This document shows, piece after piece, positions 24,828-36,393 of a DNA stretch of 64,000 nt. The stretch is from the NCBI GenBank assembly GCA_013398275.1, contig VZSE01008784.1, forward strand, positions 159,921 to 223,920. Reading direction: 5' to 3'. The position numbers and the translations under genes were made by a program. The notes under the pieces were generated by a model, which saw only the letters and a program-made list of their open reading frames with translations, had not been told where the DNA came from and did no database searches. Within the stretch, counting starts at the first letter, position 1. Every line of letters begins with the position of its first letter. This DNA comes from Promerops cafer (lineage: Eukaryota > Chordata > Aves > Passeriformes > Nectariniidae).

Positions 24828-24950
24828 TCACGGAATCGTAGGATCATTTAGGTTGGAAAAGACCCCCAAGATCCCTGAGTCCAACCATGAACACAGCACT
24901 GCCAAATCACCACTAAACCACGTCCCTAAGCACCACATGTCCCATCTTTT
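24828..24950 (-). mobile_element. CR1 LINE tail, GGTTGGAAAAGACC subfamily
   Basis: GATCATTTAGGTTGGAAAAG, ACCCCCAAGATCCCTGAGTC and CAACCATGAACACAGCACTG match the CR1 group with a GAGTCCAACC motif. Minus strand, inverted relative to the copy just upstream. Duplicated at 27181. Confidence 0.85.
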
Positions 24951-25369
24951 GGCCGGTCTGATCATTGACTGATGGGAATAACATGGGAAAAAGGCTCTTC
25001 CCATTTTAAGATAAGGGTAAATCAATCCCCAGAGGAGTTAATGAAATAAAACTTCTGCCAGCAAGCACTGAACCATCACAGCCCTTGGGGCTTGGGTTAA
25101 AGTTTTTAGGCTGTTTGTTACATTATTAGTGCTTTCTATCCATGCAAACTGAAACCTCTCACTGTTCACAGCAAACTCCCTCAGGTTTGGAATGGATGGG
25201 AAAGTGAAATGAGAGTGAATGGTGTGTGGAGGTGCCCTCTCTTACCCTGCAGGGCAGTGACTTCTGGTGGCATCAGCACTGGGCACAGGCTGTGCAGCCT
25301 TGGCACGGTTGTGCCTTTCTGACAGGCCACCAAGCATGGCAAAAAATGGCACAGAGCTGGCCTGGGGGA

Positions 25370-25586
25370 GGGTTAGGCTGGATATCAGGAAGGATTCTTC
25401 CTCCAGAGGGTGGTGGCTCCCCAGGGAATGGGCACGACCCCAAGGCTGGCAGAGCTCCAGGAGCATTTGGATACCACTCCCAGGGGTGCCCAGGGTGGGA
25501 TTGTTGGGGTGTTTGTGCAGGGCCAGGAACTGCACCGATGATGCCTGGGGGTCCCTTCCAGCTCAGGATATTCTGTGATTCTATAA
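25370..25586 (+). mobile_element. CR1 LINE 3' fragment, ATATCCTGAG subfamily
   Basis: GGATATCAGGAAGGATTCTT, GGTGGTGGCTCCCCAGGGAA, TGTGCAGGGCCAGGAACTGC, ending AGGATATTCTGTGATTCTAT. Same subfamily as the copies at 11729 and 49453. Duplicated at 27723. Confidence 0.88.
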
Positions 25587-25655
25587 AACATCATTCCTGT
25601 AGACATTATTTGTGTCCTAATCCTTGCAAAAATAAAGGCAGGCAGGAGAGCAATG

Positions 25656-25656
25656 N
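25656..25656. other. Single N at a contig-type junction
   Basis: An isolated ambiguous base exactly at the end of copy A. The sequence that follows restarts at material seen 3,230 bp upstream. Confidence 0.95.
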
Positions 25657-25736
25657 TGCTCTTTTAGTTCTGAGGCACCTCTTAATTAAGAACAGATTAA
25701 AGTTTGGGGATTATTTTGTAACATAAGCACTGTTTT
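25657..25736 (+). repeat. 80-bp repeat of 22427-22506
   Basis: It matches 22427-22506 at an offset of 3,230 bp (TGCTCTTTTAGTTCTGAGGC to CATAAGCACTGTTTT). Three unmatched bases (AAG, 25737-25739) follow, then copy B. Copy B therefore has the flank of copy A but lacks 22507-23386. Confidence 0.93.
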
Positions 25737-26595
25737 AAGCAACTCCCTCCTTTCCTGGCCTTCTCCCGTCTGATTCCAGGTCAGTCTGCCACTGCCGCGC
25801 CATCCAGGTGTGTTCCCCACACCCGGGCTTGTCCATGTGGGATGGACAGCAGCCACAGGGCTCCTTCCCCTCCCTCTGAGCCTCCTTCATAGCCTCAAAT
25901 CATCTCCTAACCCACAGGAAATGTTTTTCTCTGCTCAGCCTCCTCCATCTCATCGTATCTGCTCTCCCATCGTGGTGTTTATGCTCTTCAAAGAACCAAA
26001 AGCCGTTATCCTATCTTTGCCTTAGTCATAATTTGGCCAGGACTTACACATTTCTTGCTCCTTTTATTTTCTAATCTTCTCTCTCAGGTCTCTCCTGTCA
26101 GGAGGCTGCTCTCACAGGCTGCTTGGGTTTCTCTGTTTATCTTGGAGCAGGGGCAGCGTAGATTTTGCAAAGCTAGCTGTGAAGCAAGAGACTTTCACAC
26201 TCAACAAGCTCACGGGTGGCAAAGTGCCATGGGACAGCTGTGGAATGAAAAGGGATTAGAGGAGCTAAGTGGATGCCCCTGGGACATAACCCCCAGTCCC
26301 TTAAGACCCTTCCCCAGCAGAGGCACTGCTGTGGGCTGTGCTGTCCCACCCTGACACAACTTGGCCGGCAGGATCAGAGCACGGATCTTGGCAAGAAACT
26401 CCTGTGAAAACTTCATGAAAATCACATCATGGGGCTGCAACAGGAGGGCAGTGTCTGCTCTGCAGACCCCGGGCTGCAGGATCAGCTTGGGCCTGAGAAA
26501 TGTGTCTTTTCCTGAGGCTTTCCTGTGCCTTTTCCTGACCCTGGAATATCAGCTGATGGGGTGCTTTAGTCTCACCCCTTCTCAGTCAGATGTGG

Positions 26596-27037
26596 GATCT
26601 GTCAGAGCGGGTCCAGAGGAGGTCACCAGGATGATTCCAGGGCTGGAGCACCTCTGCTGTGGAGACAGAATAAGGAAGTTGGGGTTGTTCAGCCCAGAGA
26701 AGAAAAGGATCGAGGGAGATTTTATTGTGGACTTCCAGTACTTGAAAGGGGTTTATAAAAGAGCAAATAGTGATAGCGTGAGGGGGAACAATTTTAAACT
26801 ACAAGAGGAGAAATTTAGATGTTAGGAAAAGATTCTTCACTCAGAGGGTGGGGAGGCCCTGGCACAGGCTGCCCAGAGAAGCTGTGGCTGCCTCATCCCT
26901 GGAAGTGTCCAAGGCCAGGCTGGACAGGGCTTGGAACCACCTGGTCTAGTGGGAGGTGTCCCTGCCCATGGCAGGGTGGGTTGGAGCTGGATGATCTTTA
27001 GGTTCTTTCCAGCCCAAACAGTTCCATGAGTCCATGA
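26596..27037 (+). mobile_element. CR1 LINE 3' fragment (duplicate of 24243-24684)
   Basis: Same element as at 24243, carried by the 2,353-bp offset duplication. It should not be counted as a separate insertion. Confidence 0.92.
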
Positions 27038-27180
27038 TGTCAGCGTGCAGACTGGCTGGAAGTCACAGCTTACCCCAGCTGGGTGTGGCTGGGGGGGATT
27101 TTGGAGGAAAAGATGAGCAGTTACAGCAGGAGAGAAGGAGGGAATCAGTTCTGCAAGGCCACCACTCCACGTGTGAGAGA

Positions 27181-27303
27181 TCACGGAATCGTAGGATCAT
27201 TTAGGTTGGAAAAGACCCCCAAGATCCCTGAGTCCAACCATGAACACAGCACTGCCAAATCACCACTAAACCACGTCCCTAAGCACCACATGTCCCATCT
27301 TTT
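27181..27303 (-). mobile_element. CR1 LINE tail (duplicate of 24828-24950)
   Basis: Same element as at 24828 inside copy B. Confidence 0.85.
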
Positions 27304-27722
27304 GGCCGGTCTGATCATTGACTGATGGGAATAACATGGGAAAAAGGCTCTTCCCATTTTAAGATAAGGGTAAATCAATCCCCAGAGGAGTTAATGAAAT
27401 AAAACTTCTGCCAGCAAGCACTGAACCATCACAGCCCTTGGGGCTTGGGTTAAAGTTTTTAGGCTGTTTGTTACATTATTAGTGCTTTCTATCCATGCAA
27501 ACTGAAACCTCTCACTGTTCACAGCAAACTCCCTCAGGTTTGGAATGGATGGGAAAGTGAAATGAGAGTGAATGGTGTGTGGAGGTGCCCTCTCTTACCC
27601 TGCAGGGCAGTGACTTCTGGTGGCATCAGCACTGGGCACAGGCTGTGCAGCCTTGGCACGGTTGTGCCTTTCTGACAGGCCACCAAGCATGGCAAAAAAT
27701 GGCACAGAGCTGGCCTGGGGGA

Positions 27723-27939
27723 GGGTTAGGCTGGATATCAGGAAGGATTCTTCCTCCAGAGGGTGGTGGCTCCCCAGGGAATGGGCACGACCCCAAGGCT
27801 GGCAGAGCTCCAGGAGCATTTGGATACCACTCCCAGGGGTGCCCAGGGTGGGATTGTTGGGGTGTTTGTGCAGGGCCAGGAACTGCACCGATGATGGCTG
27901 GGGGTCCCTTCCAGCTCAGGATATTCTGTGATTCTATAA
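27723..27939 (+). mobile_element. CR1 LINE 3' fragment (duplicate of 25370-25586)
   Basis: Same element as at 25370 inside copy B. It carries the one substitution I found between the copies (G at 27897). Confidence 0.88.
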
Positions 27940-28008
27940 AACATCATTCCTGTAGACATTATTTGTGTCCTAATCCTTGCAAAAATAAAGGCAGGCAGGA
28001 GAGCAATG

Positions 28009-29982
28009 TGATCCCAAGGGAAAAGCCAGCACAGGGTCATGGGATACCAGAAATCCCTCTCCTGGCTCACCACAGGCTTGTGTTGAGACTTTGGCCAACT
28101 CCACTGCTCTTTTCCATTTTTCCCCTGCTTCCTTTTGTGCTGTTGCATTGGAAGTTCACGGGAGGGTTTTTCTGTGGGCATGTGTGGGTGCCCACATGTG
28201 TGTGCAACATTCTGAGGTCTCTCAGTACAAAGGCAACATAAATTATATCGTGTCAAATTCTTGGAGTGGTGGTATTGGCAGTTTCCTCCCTCAGAGACTT
28301 TGCAAAATAGCTACCTGTGAAATTAAATTAAACATTTCTTCTCCTGGGGTTTAAACAATACACTCCCTCCAAGCTGGGCTAAGGATTTCTTTGTGCTGTA
28401 TTACTTTATAGATTAATACAGTGCAGAAAATTAATCACCTTTTATTCACTGAGACTTTTTTTTTTCCTTGCAGATTTTAGATTTTCAATTTGCAAAGAAA
28501 ACTGAGGGGGGACCGCAGGCAATCCCACGTATGTGAGGAATGCAACCTTAAGATCTGGTTCCTGGTACCTGGTCTGCTCTGCTCCTGGGATCTGCTCTGC
28601 CTCCCCCAGCTGATAAGAGCACTGCTGGGTCTGCCTGCCACGCTCATTCCATTACTCCTGACACTGTCTTTTGTCTCTGGTGGGCTCTGGACAGACACAA
28701 ATCAAAGTTGTCACGTCCTGCAGAGCCCTGGTTTGGCCCGGAGTGCAGAGATCTCTGAACTCTGCCTTGTGCAACCATTTATTACAGGCAGAAAATGTGC
28801 AGGGTAGAAATTTGGATGCCTTTTTTGCCTCTTTTCCCAGCCTCAAACACTGCTCTTGAAAGGTGAGGTTTTGCAGCACTGCGTCGACCAGAGCTCTTTT
28901 GGTGGTCCAGGGAGTGCAGCTGGGAGGGGAAGAGCAAAGCACCACTAAGATCTTATCATAGCAGGGATTTGAAGGGCAGTAAAACATTTGTGAACACCCT
29001 TTTTGTCTTCCAGATCATCAGGTAGACACCCCAAAGGAGTGTGTGCATGTGCATGCACACGCAGATGCACAAATTCCCAAAATTTCCCCTTCAGGGGTAA
29101 ATAAAAATCCCTCTGTCTCACTTTTCCAGGAACTTTTTTTTTGTTTCTACTCTTGCTCCTATAACTTGAAATCCTTCTGGGACCAGCTTGATGTCCACCT
29201 CCACTGCCACCACAACACCTGTGTCCATGAATCCTCTGACCAAGGAAGATGCCAGAGCTGGCAGAAGGCAGCCCAGCTGGAAATCTGGCCAGGGATGGAT
29301 TTGGCCAGCACAGGTACCACCACGTTCCAGAGGTCACCCAGCCACTGCCAATGTTTTCCGTGCAGAGCTGGCTCAGGGAGGACCTTTCTGAAGTGCACAG
29401 GGCAGCAGTTTTATCTGTTCCAGCTGGCTATCTTTAGACAATTTTAATAAATCAGCGGGATTAAAAACATTCCGGCCTCCTCCGAGGTGTTTAACCCCGT
29501 CAGGCTGGGCGATGAGGAGGAGAGCTTTTGAAAACAAATTGCATTAAAAAGGGAGATCTGGAGGAGTTTGCAGTTATATCCTCTCGAGCAAGTGCTAAAG
29601 GGATGGTGCCAGCTTCCAAACCATCCTCTGGGGATACTCATGCTTGTATCAGCCCTGATAAAGGTGCCAGAAGCCATGCAGAGAAGGAAACCTCTGGACC
29701 TGTCCTGCCCTGGCTCCATGGCACATTATCTCCATTGCACAGTGGCAGAGACCTTCCTGTCACCTACTAAGTGCTGTGAATCATTTCCATGGTTCTCCTC
29801 TAGAAGACAAGACATTTGGTCCTTGATTTTGGCAGTTTGGGAAGTTTGTCTGGGGACCTGGAGAGGAAGGAAGCCTTGAACTTCTGGTGAGCAAAGTAGA
29901 GGCAGAAGCTGTCCCAGAGGTGGCCTCTGACACCGACCCAAGGAAGTCCCTGATTACCCAGCTCCTGTCCTTCTGCACCCCT
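28009..29982. other. Unique non-coding DNA
   Basis: No gene or repeat recognised. A small GTGTGCATGTGCATGCACAC alternating purine-pyrimidine run lies near 29040-29060. Confidence 0.55.
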
Positions 29983-30108
29983 GACAGGTCAAACAGGGCT
30001 CTGAACAACCTGATGCAGTGGAAGATGTCCCTCCTCATTGCAGGAGGTTGGACTGAGTGACCTTTGAGGGTCCCTTGTAACCCAAACCATTCCATGGCTC
30101 TACAGTTC
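29983..30108 (+). mobile_element. CR1 LINE 3' fragment, diverged
   Basis: TGATGCAGTGGAAGATGTCC, CATTGCAGGAGGTTGGACTG and GTAACCCAAACCATTCCATG match the last ~120 bp of CR1. More diverged than most copies. Confidence 0.8.
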
Positions 30109-32723
30109 CATGACCCAGAGGGCCCTGCACAGTGTGGGAGCACATTTCTGCAAAATGGCCTGCAAGGAAAAATCCACATTAATTGCCTTCGCAGGGGCAG
30201 TCTTCAAGCCTCACAAGTCCAAGCCTTTGCATCTAGTAGACCGTGACAGAGGTCCTGAGCTTGACATTCCTCATTGTTCCCCAGGGAATGCTGTCACTGG
30301 AGTGACTCTCTGCCATCAGGGTATTTACAGTTTGGGTCCACACTGAGGACCTCCACAAACCATGACCCTGAGCTTGCCTGCCCATCATTAGGCATTATCT
30401 AATCATCCTTTGAGATTGCTTCCTAGGGAAATGTGCTTCCCTTCCCAGCAAAGCCTTTTCCACAGACAGAGATGGAGCACTGGTGGATTGAGAGGTGTAG
30501 GGGTGGCTACAGTGACCTCTTGCCTTCCTTCCTTCCTGGGTCTTCATGGTGAAAAGCTGCTCAGTGCAGCTCCTTTTCCACTGTTATGCTACAACAGGGA
30601 AAAGTCCAGATATTTCTGAAACAACTGAATGTTGAATATTCACCACTGTTTTATGCTCAGAATAGTCAGCATATAAAATAAGGAAAACTTTGGCTTCAGT
30701 GGGATTTAGAATCTAACGTTACATTTGCTCCAATATTTTTTTTTCCTAGAAATTCTCAGTTCTTTACAGACAAAACCCAAGAATCGCCTACAGCAGTCCC
30801 ACTGGCTGAGGATGAACAATAAACACTAACAAAGCACAATAAAATTTGCTGAAAACATGGCATTGCTACCTCATTTCTCACTTTCCCAGCTCTCAGGATA
30901 CATGATCTGAAGTTCCTGACCTGTAACTATCCAGTGGCGTGGAGCAGGTTCTGCCTCTGTTTGCCTCAATAAGCAACACCAGGTGAATTTTTCATGAGCT
31001 CAGGGTACATTTTGAATTTAAAATATGGTCCAGACAGTGCCTGTGCAGCAGCCCTGTGCTGGTATTTTCCAATCAGCAATCAGTGGATACAGCCTTGAAG
31101 GGATGACTTTCCTTGTTGGTGCTGTCATACAAAGAGGGCCCTAAGCTCTGGAGAGCACCACAGTCAGAAGGTAGAAGAGAATAAGAAGAGTTTACATGAA
31201 TTTAAAATGGAGAAAGAATTTCATCTCATAGCTTTATTTGTCTGTTCTTCCTGCCCATTGCTCCTGGTTCACGCTCAGCTGTCGATCACGTCTGTGAGGG
31301 TGGCCAGATCCAGCTCTTGGTTTGGGTGCTCCCTCCAAGTTTGGTAAATGCCAAAGATGAGGTGGCAGCCACCTCTGGGAGTGCAGAAAAACTGTCAAAA
31401 ACACACGTCTGTGTGTAACAAACTGCTACCAGGTCCAGTAAATATTAGCTGGCTGCACCATGCAAACCCTGACTGTGAGCGGGGCCTGAGCCCTTGTGGA
31501 ACTCTAACTCACATGGTCCTCAACAAGGAGCCCAATGTGATTTCTGCTTGTAGAAGAAACTTGCATCCTAATTAAGTGAAGGAATGAGAAAAAACAGCTG
31601 CCTTCCTGAAAAGAGACCCTCCTTACAAATCTCGTGTTAACAGGAGGAGCAGGAAGATGCTGACAGCTGCACGGAATCACTATAATTAAAAAAGGGAAAA
31701 AGGAAAACTTCCCAGTAAGCAGAGAGCTGTGGGCGTCCTGCAGTGGGGAAAGGTTAATTCCAGCCTCATCTCCCAGCTGGCTCCATGAGGACAGAGGTTA
31801 AAGATGAAGCTGTAACATACACATGTCAACACAGCTCAGATCTCTGCCTAGCAGTCACCCTCCCGGAGTCTGCCCTGAAAAAACCACTTCCCTCCTGTTT
31901 GGTGAAGAGAATTCACCTCCCAGCACGTTTTAATGGGGCTAAAAAATAAGTGTTATTAAATATGAATGCTTAAGAGGCTGTGTCTCCAATTGAGACGTCT
32001 GGTCTCAGGCTGTAGAAGACAAGTGTTGAAAAGAGAGATCCCTCCAGGGCTCCCAGCGAGACAAACTTCTGAAAATAACTGGAAGCTGGGAAATATCTGA
32101 ACAGGGATATTACATGTGCTTGCCCTGCTTGGACCTCTCCCCTGGGGTCTGCTTGCAGCCACACTTCTGTTGCCTTTCCTGTTACAGACAGTGTTAACCT
32201 GTCCTACCAAAGCCAAATACACCTCTCTAAGAGGAGAAAAAACTAAAGGGAGATGGGGAAAATCCGGGGGAAAAAAAAAAAAAAAGTTTAAAGCCCAGGA
32301 GCTGGTAGGCTGTCAAATGGTGCTCTGGGGGGAGTCCTGGCTGGACAAGGGAACAGAAACTGTCCCTGCTGCCTCTCTCCCAGCCTGGTTTGCCCCCTTG
32401 CCAAGGCTGTTCACAAGGAGATCCTGTTGTTTGCTGAGGCCTTGGAGGCGGAAGGTAAAAATACAAAGATGGAGGAAAAGAGCAACCAGGACCTCAACAA
32501 GAAGCTGTGGAAGGGCAGCTGCTCATTTCTGCACTGCAGAAAGAACATGGGCCAGAGGATGCTGCAAACCATCTTGTGGCAACACCCCCATGCCCTGCAG
32601 GAACATTTTTCCCAAGAAAAGCATCCCCTAGGTTGTTCTCTGGCTGGCTGTGGTTAATACAGGCAGGTGATGGAATACAGCTGGGACTTCACCTACACAG
32701 CTCAGTGGTAGCTAACACAGACA
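30109..32723. other. Unique non-coding DNA
   Basis: No gene or repeat recognised. A 15-16 A run lies near 32270-32285. A lysine-rich frame at 32430-32650 resembles nothing I can name. Confidence 0.55.
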
Positions 32724-33055
32724 GTCATGGAATCATGGGGTGCTTTGGATTGGGAGGGACCCAAAGATCATCCAGTTCCACCCCCTGCCATGGGCAGGGA
32801 CACCTTCCACTATCCCAGGCTGCTCCAAGCCCTGTCCAACCTTGGACATTTCCAGGGATGGGGCAGCCACAGCTTCTCTGGGCAACCTGTGCCAGGGCCT
32901 CCCCACCCTCACACGGAAGAATTCCTTCCTAATATCTCATCTAAATCTCTCCTCTTGTAGTTTAAAAATGTTCCCCCTCTTCCTATCATTATCTGTCCCT
33001 GTAAAAACCAACTCTCCCTTTTTTACAGCCCTCTTTAAGTACTGGAAGCCTGGAA
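32724..33055 (-). mobile_element. CR1 LINE 3' fragment
   Basis: It starts CATGGAATCATGGGGTGCTT and includes GGGCAGGGACACCTTCCACT, GAAGAATTCCTTCCTAATAT and CAGCCCTCTTTAAGTACTGG. Minus strand. Confidence 0.92.
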
Positions 33056-34129
33056 GGCTGGAGTGGTTTTACTGGGTGTGAGGGTACCCTCAAAACCATT
33101 TGGAAGGATGCATCACTCTCCCCTATTTTGACAACAATTCCTTCCCTCAGCCTCTGTCCTCAACTTTGCTCCTCAAAACCCTTGTGCCTCAGCAGAACCC
33201 CAGGATCTACTCTCACCCATTTTTTTCCTCCATGCAACCCTCACTGCACTTGCCCTTCTGCCACACTTCAGCATGCCAGAAGGCTGATGTGCTAAAAAAG
33301 GGATGTATTGAAGCAGCATTGCTAATTCTCAGGTATCAGAAAGTCTCTGCTGCTCTCTTGGAAATCAGAAAGATATCCTTGAAATGACTGGAAGGAAAAC
33401 AAATTAAGCAGCCCTTACACTTGTGTTTCCATGAGTTTAACTGGTCTGACTTGGTGCTGGGGTGTCCATAAGCAAATCCCATTCTCACCTCCTGCAGAAG
33501 TGTTTTTACCAGGAAAATTAAATAATTCCTTCACTACCAATCCCAAGAAGTGCAATTTAAGTTTAGCATTTGAAAATAGGATGGGAATGTAGGAAATAAA
33601 AACATGGATAGTCCGAGGAGAAGTGTGTAAGCTTCAGAGAAGGACATTAACTAAATCCTTGGAAGATTGCAGAGCAACATAAATCTTATCCCCACCTGAA
33701 ATGTGATTCCCTGCATGGGGGGTCTGGGTGACCTTTACCTCTGAAGGTTTCCTGCTGTCATCCAACCTCTTGTACTTTGAGCTTAGGACAGCACAAGTCA
33801 GGGAGTGGATTTGAAGTTCCTTCTAAAATTTTGTGGAAAACAAACCAAGTGTTTTGAGTGGATGCTTTTTCAAGTGACCAAATTTTTTGTTTGTTTTGTG
33901 GCTGGAAGTGTTTTCTTGTAGTGGCTTTTCCATGTGTGTTTGTTTGTTTGCTTGTTTGTTTTGTGAAAGCCCCAGGAGTAGGAAAAACAAACCAACAAAA
34001 CATGTTTTTTTGCCAAAAAGTCTGAATTCTTTATTTGAAAGATTTAGAGATTTTTTTTCTTTTGAGGGGGGAAAGTGGTGCGTTTGAAAAATTAGAAGTT
34101 AAAAAAATTAGACAGCTGTGGTGAAGTGT
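33056..34129. other. Unique DNA with short TTTG repeats
   Basis: No gene recognised. Low-complexity T/G-rich sequence with a GTTT-type microsatellite lies at 33935-33965. Confidence 0.55.
33935..33965. repeat. Imperfect (GTTT)n microsatellite
   Basis: GTGTTTGTTTGTTTGCTTGT followed by TTGTTTTGTG. Short and interrupted. Confidence 0.7.
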
Positions 34130-34438
34130 TTGCCTGCAAAGATGGGGACAGACTTTTTACAATAGCCTGTAGTGACAGGCCAAAGAGAAATGGTTTCAAA
34201 CCAAATGAGTGTAGATTCAAGCTACACATAAAGAAGAAATTTTTTATGGTCAGAGTGCAGAAACAGTGGCACAGGTTGTTTAGAAAGGTGGTAGATGTCC
34301 CATCCCTGAAAGTGTCCAAGGTCAGGCTGGGCAGGGCTCGGAGCAAACTGGTCCTGTGAAATGGCAGGAGGTGCAATGAGATGGGCTTTGAAGTTCCCTT
34401 CCAACCCAAACCATTTCAGAATTCCATGACTCTATGAA
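34130..34438 (+). mobile_element. CR1 LINE 3' fragment, diverged
   Basis: AGAAATGGTTTCAAACCAAA, ATAAAGAAGAAATTTTTTAT, AGTGGCACAGGTTGTTTAGA, TTCCCTTCCAACCCAAACCA, ending ATGACTCTATGAA. The usual GTGTCCCTGCCCATG segment is shortened. Confidence 0.88.
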
Positions 34439-36337
34439 TGAAACTCAAGGAATGTTCTTGGAGGATTCCCTCCTCTATCCCCTGGGCCTGTTTGAAACTG
34501 GAAGAAATTGGATTGTGGGACTTCCATGGGGGAGTTCTGGGACTCAGTTCTGTGGCTGAGCCCTCTCTCTCATCCCCAAATTGTAGGACTGAAGGCTGAC
34601 ATGATGTGAAGGGTTGTGGGGTGGCAATATTCCTGCAACTCCTCCCTTGCAACACAACAGAGACATTGAGTCTACACAACTCCCCTCCATCCCCTACCCT
34701 GTGATATCACAGCCATTCTCACTTTTCCCCTGAATTCTGAGTCATTTCTGTTGCTTTTCTTCAAAATAGGAAATAGAAGGGGTGGGTTTGCTTTTTTAAA
34801 AGTATTTCTTATTAAGCACTCATCTGCAGCAAAGAAAGAAATGAGAAGTTGCACGAGACAAGCAGAGTAATGCTGAAAAATAGCAAAAGAAGTATTTCAA
34901 TCCTTTCTGAGAAAACAAGTCTGAGGCAACCTCTGGGAATCAAATAAAGTGCACATACACACGAACAGCAAAAACCAAACATGCTGCATATTAATTCAAG
35001 CCAACTTATTTTTCAGAGTTAGAATTTGGAAAACATAAACAAGTTACTAGAAAAACAGAGGAAATTGGCTGGCATTTCCCAGTCTTCCTTTCACAGTTTT
35101 TGAAGATGTTTGATAAGAGATCCTCTCAGCCTTTTGAAGTCGGGGGCAGTCCAATTCCAATGCCAACCGAAAGGCAGAGTCATCACTTCCAAAGGAAATA
35201 ATGGATTCCACCCCTGCTGCATAAAGGCCGAACTCCATCCTATGGATCACAGCTCCTCCTCCAGTGGGACAAAGCAGATCAGAAGGTGCCTGAGAGCTCC
35301 CAAGCAGAGTCTTTGTGATCAGGGGGACTCATTAAAGGACAAATACCCAGAGGAAATGGACTCAGGCTCGGAGAAAGTGGCCCCTTCTGAAGACAGAATT
35401 TTTGTCATTACATATTCAATACTTAAAGCCTTTTATTCAGCCTCAAGTCCCGGTGGCAAAACAGCATTTTCAGTCAGAAGCCTGGCTCCACCACACAGCT
35501 CTTTCCATTGATTTTCCTTGGCAGCTGCATGGATACTCCAAGGACTGGGGCCACTGGAAGGGCTTAGCTCAGCAGTTCCCAAGTTGTAGAAGACCTTAAG
35601 GTCATTCAGAGTGGTCTGCACACACACAAACACACGCACACAAGCTGAACCCATGTGTGCAAATGGACAGATTTTTAAACCTGCCATGGCAACTTTTCCT
35701 GGGGCAGCTGTTTGGGCAGCAGACACAGCTGGAATATCTCAGCTCCTTCTGCCCCTGCTCACAACACGGTGCTGACTCAGGTGTCATTGCCAGCATTCCA
35801 CATCTTCCTCCTCCTGAAGGCTGTTGTCCCTGAAAACCACTTTAGCTGGCAGAAAAAATTAGTTGTGGCTTGGATAGAAACCCTCCCAAATCCCCCTCTG
35901 TGGCTCATGGACATGCAAAAGAGCTCAGCACAGGTATTAACCCTCCCAGTGAGGAGCACGTTGCTCTCCTCAGGGTGTTTGTGCTCCTGCCTGGACTGAG
36001 CTGAGTGACCTCCACTCTGACACATGGAATTTCATGTGTTCAAGCCTTTTTCCATTGCTGTGTAGACAAAGTCTATTTTTCCAAGTGTAGGCAAAGCTGT
36101 CAGCATCTCCTCTTGAAGAGCATCTGTGCTTGGCTAACTGACCAGGAGTTCCTGGGGAAGTCCAGAGAGAGAGCTCACAGAAATTTTCCAAACTCTTCCC
36201 AGGGACATCAGCTCTTAGTTCCCATTTGCTCCAGTAAGAATATTCCTCAGAAAATGTTGGATAAAACACAGCAGTGGACCTCCTTTTTATCTTCTGAGTA
36301 GGTGATGTGCTGTCCTTTGTTGGTAGTGCCGGGTTAA
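34439..36337. other. Unique non-coding DNA
   Basis: No gene or repeat recognised apart from a short CA-rich patch at 35619-35643. Confidence 0.55.
35619..35643. repeat. Short CA-rich microsatellite
   Basis: CACACACACAAACACACGCA followed by CACA. About a dozen interrupted CA units. Confidence 0.7.
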
Positions 36338-36393
36338 CACTTGGACTTGATGATCCTAGGGGTTTATTAAATCTTATTAATTCTGTAATTCTA
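36338..36393 (+). mobile_element. Possible CR1 extreme 3' tail
   Basis: TTGGACTTGATGATCCTAGG followed by TTAATTCTGTAATTCTAC resembles the end of the GGTTGGACTTGATGATCTT subfamily, but the middle is strongly altered. Confidence 0.5.

Larger units (their letters stand above)
23387..25655 (+). repeat. Copy A of a 2,269-bp near-identical direct duplication
   Basis: This segment recurs at 25740-28008, a constant offset of 2,353 bp. I saw one difference: C at 25544 against G at 27897. It ends at a single N (25656). The near-identity and the N point to overlapping allelic contigs that were not merged rather than to a biological duplication, but sequence alone cannot exclude a recent one. Confidence 0.93.
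25740..28008 (+). repeat. Copy B of the 2,269-bp direct duplication
   Basis: Near-identical to 23387-25655. Beyond 28008 the sequence continues into new unique DNA, so copy B is the one connected to the downstream region. Confidence 0.93.

Noticed and set aside
23387..28008. Paired identical frames (for example 24008-24472 and 26361-26825) read as a duplicated gene family
   Set aside because: The frames are identical because the DNA is duplicated as a block, probably by assembly, and they cross CR1 sequence.
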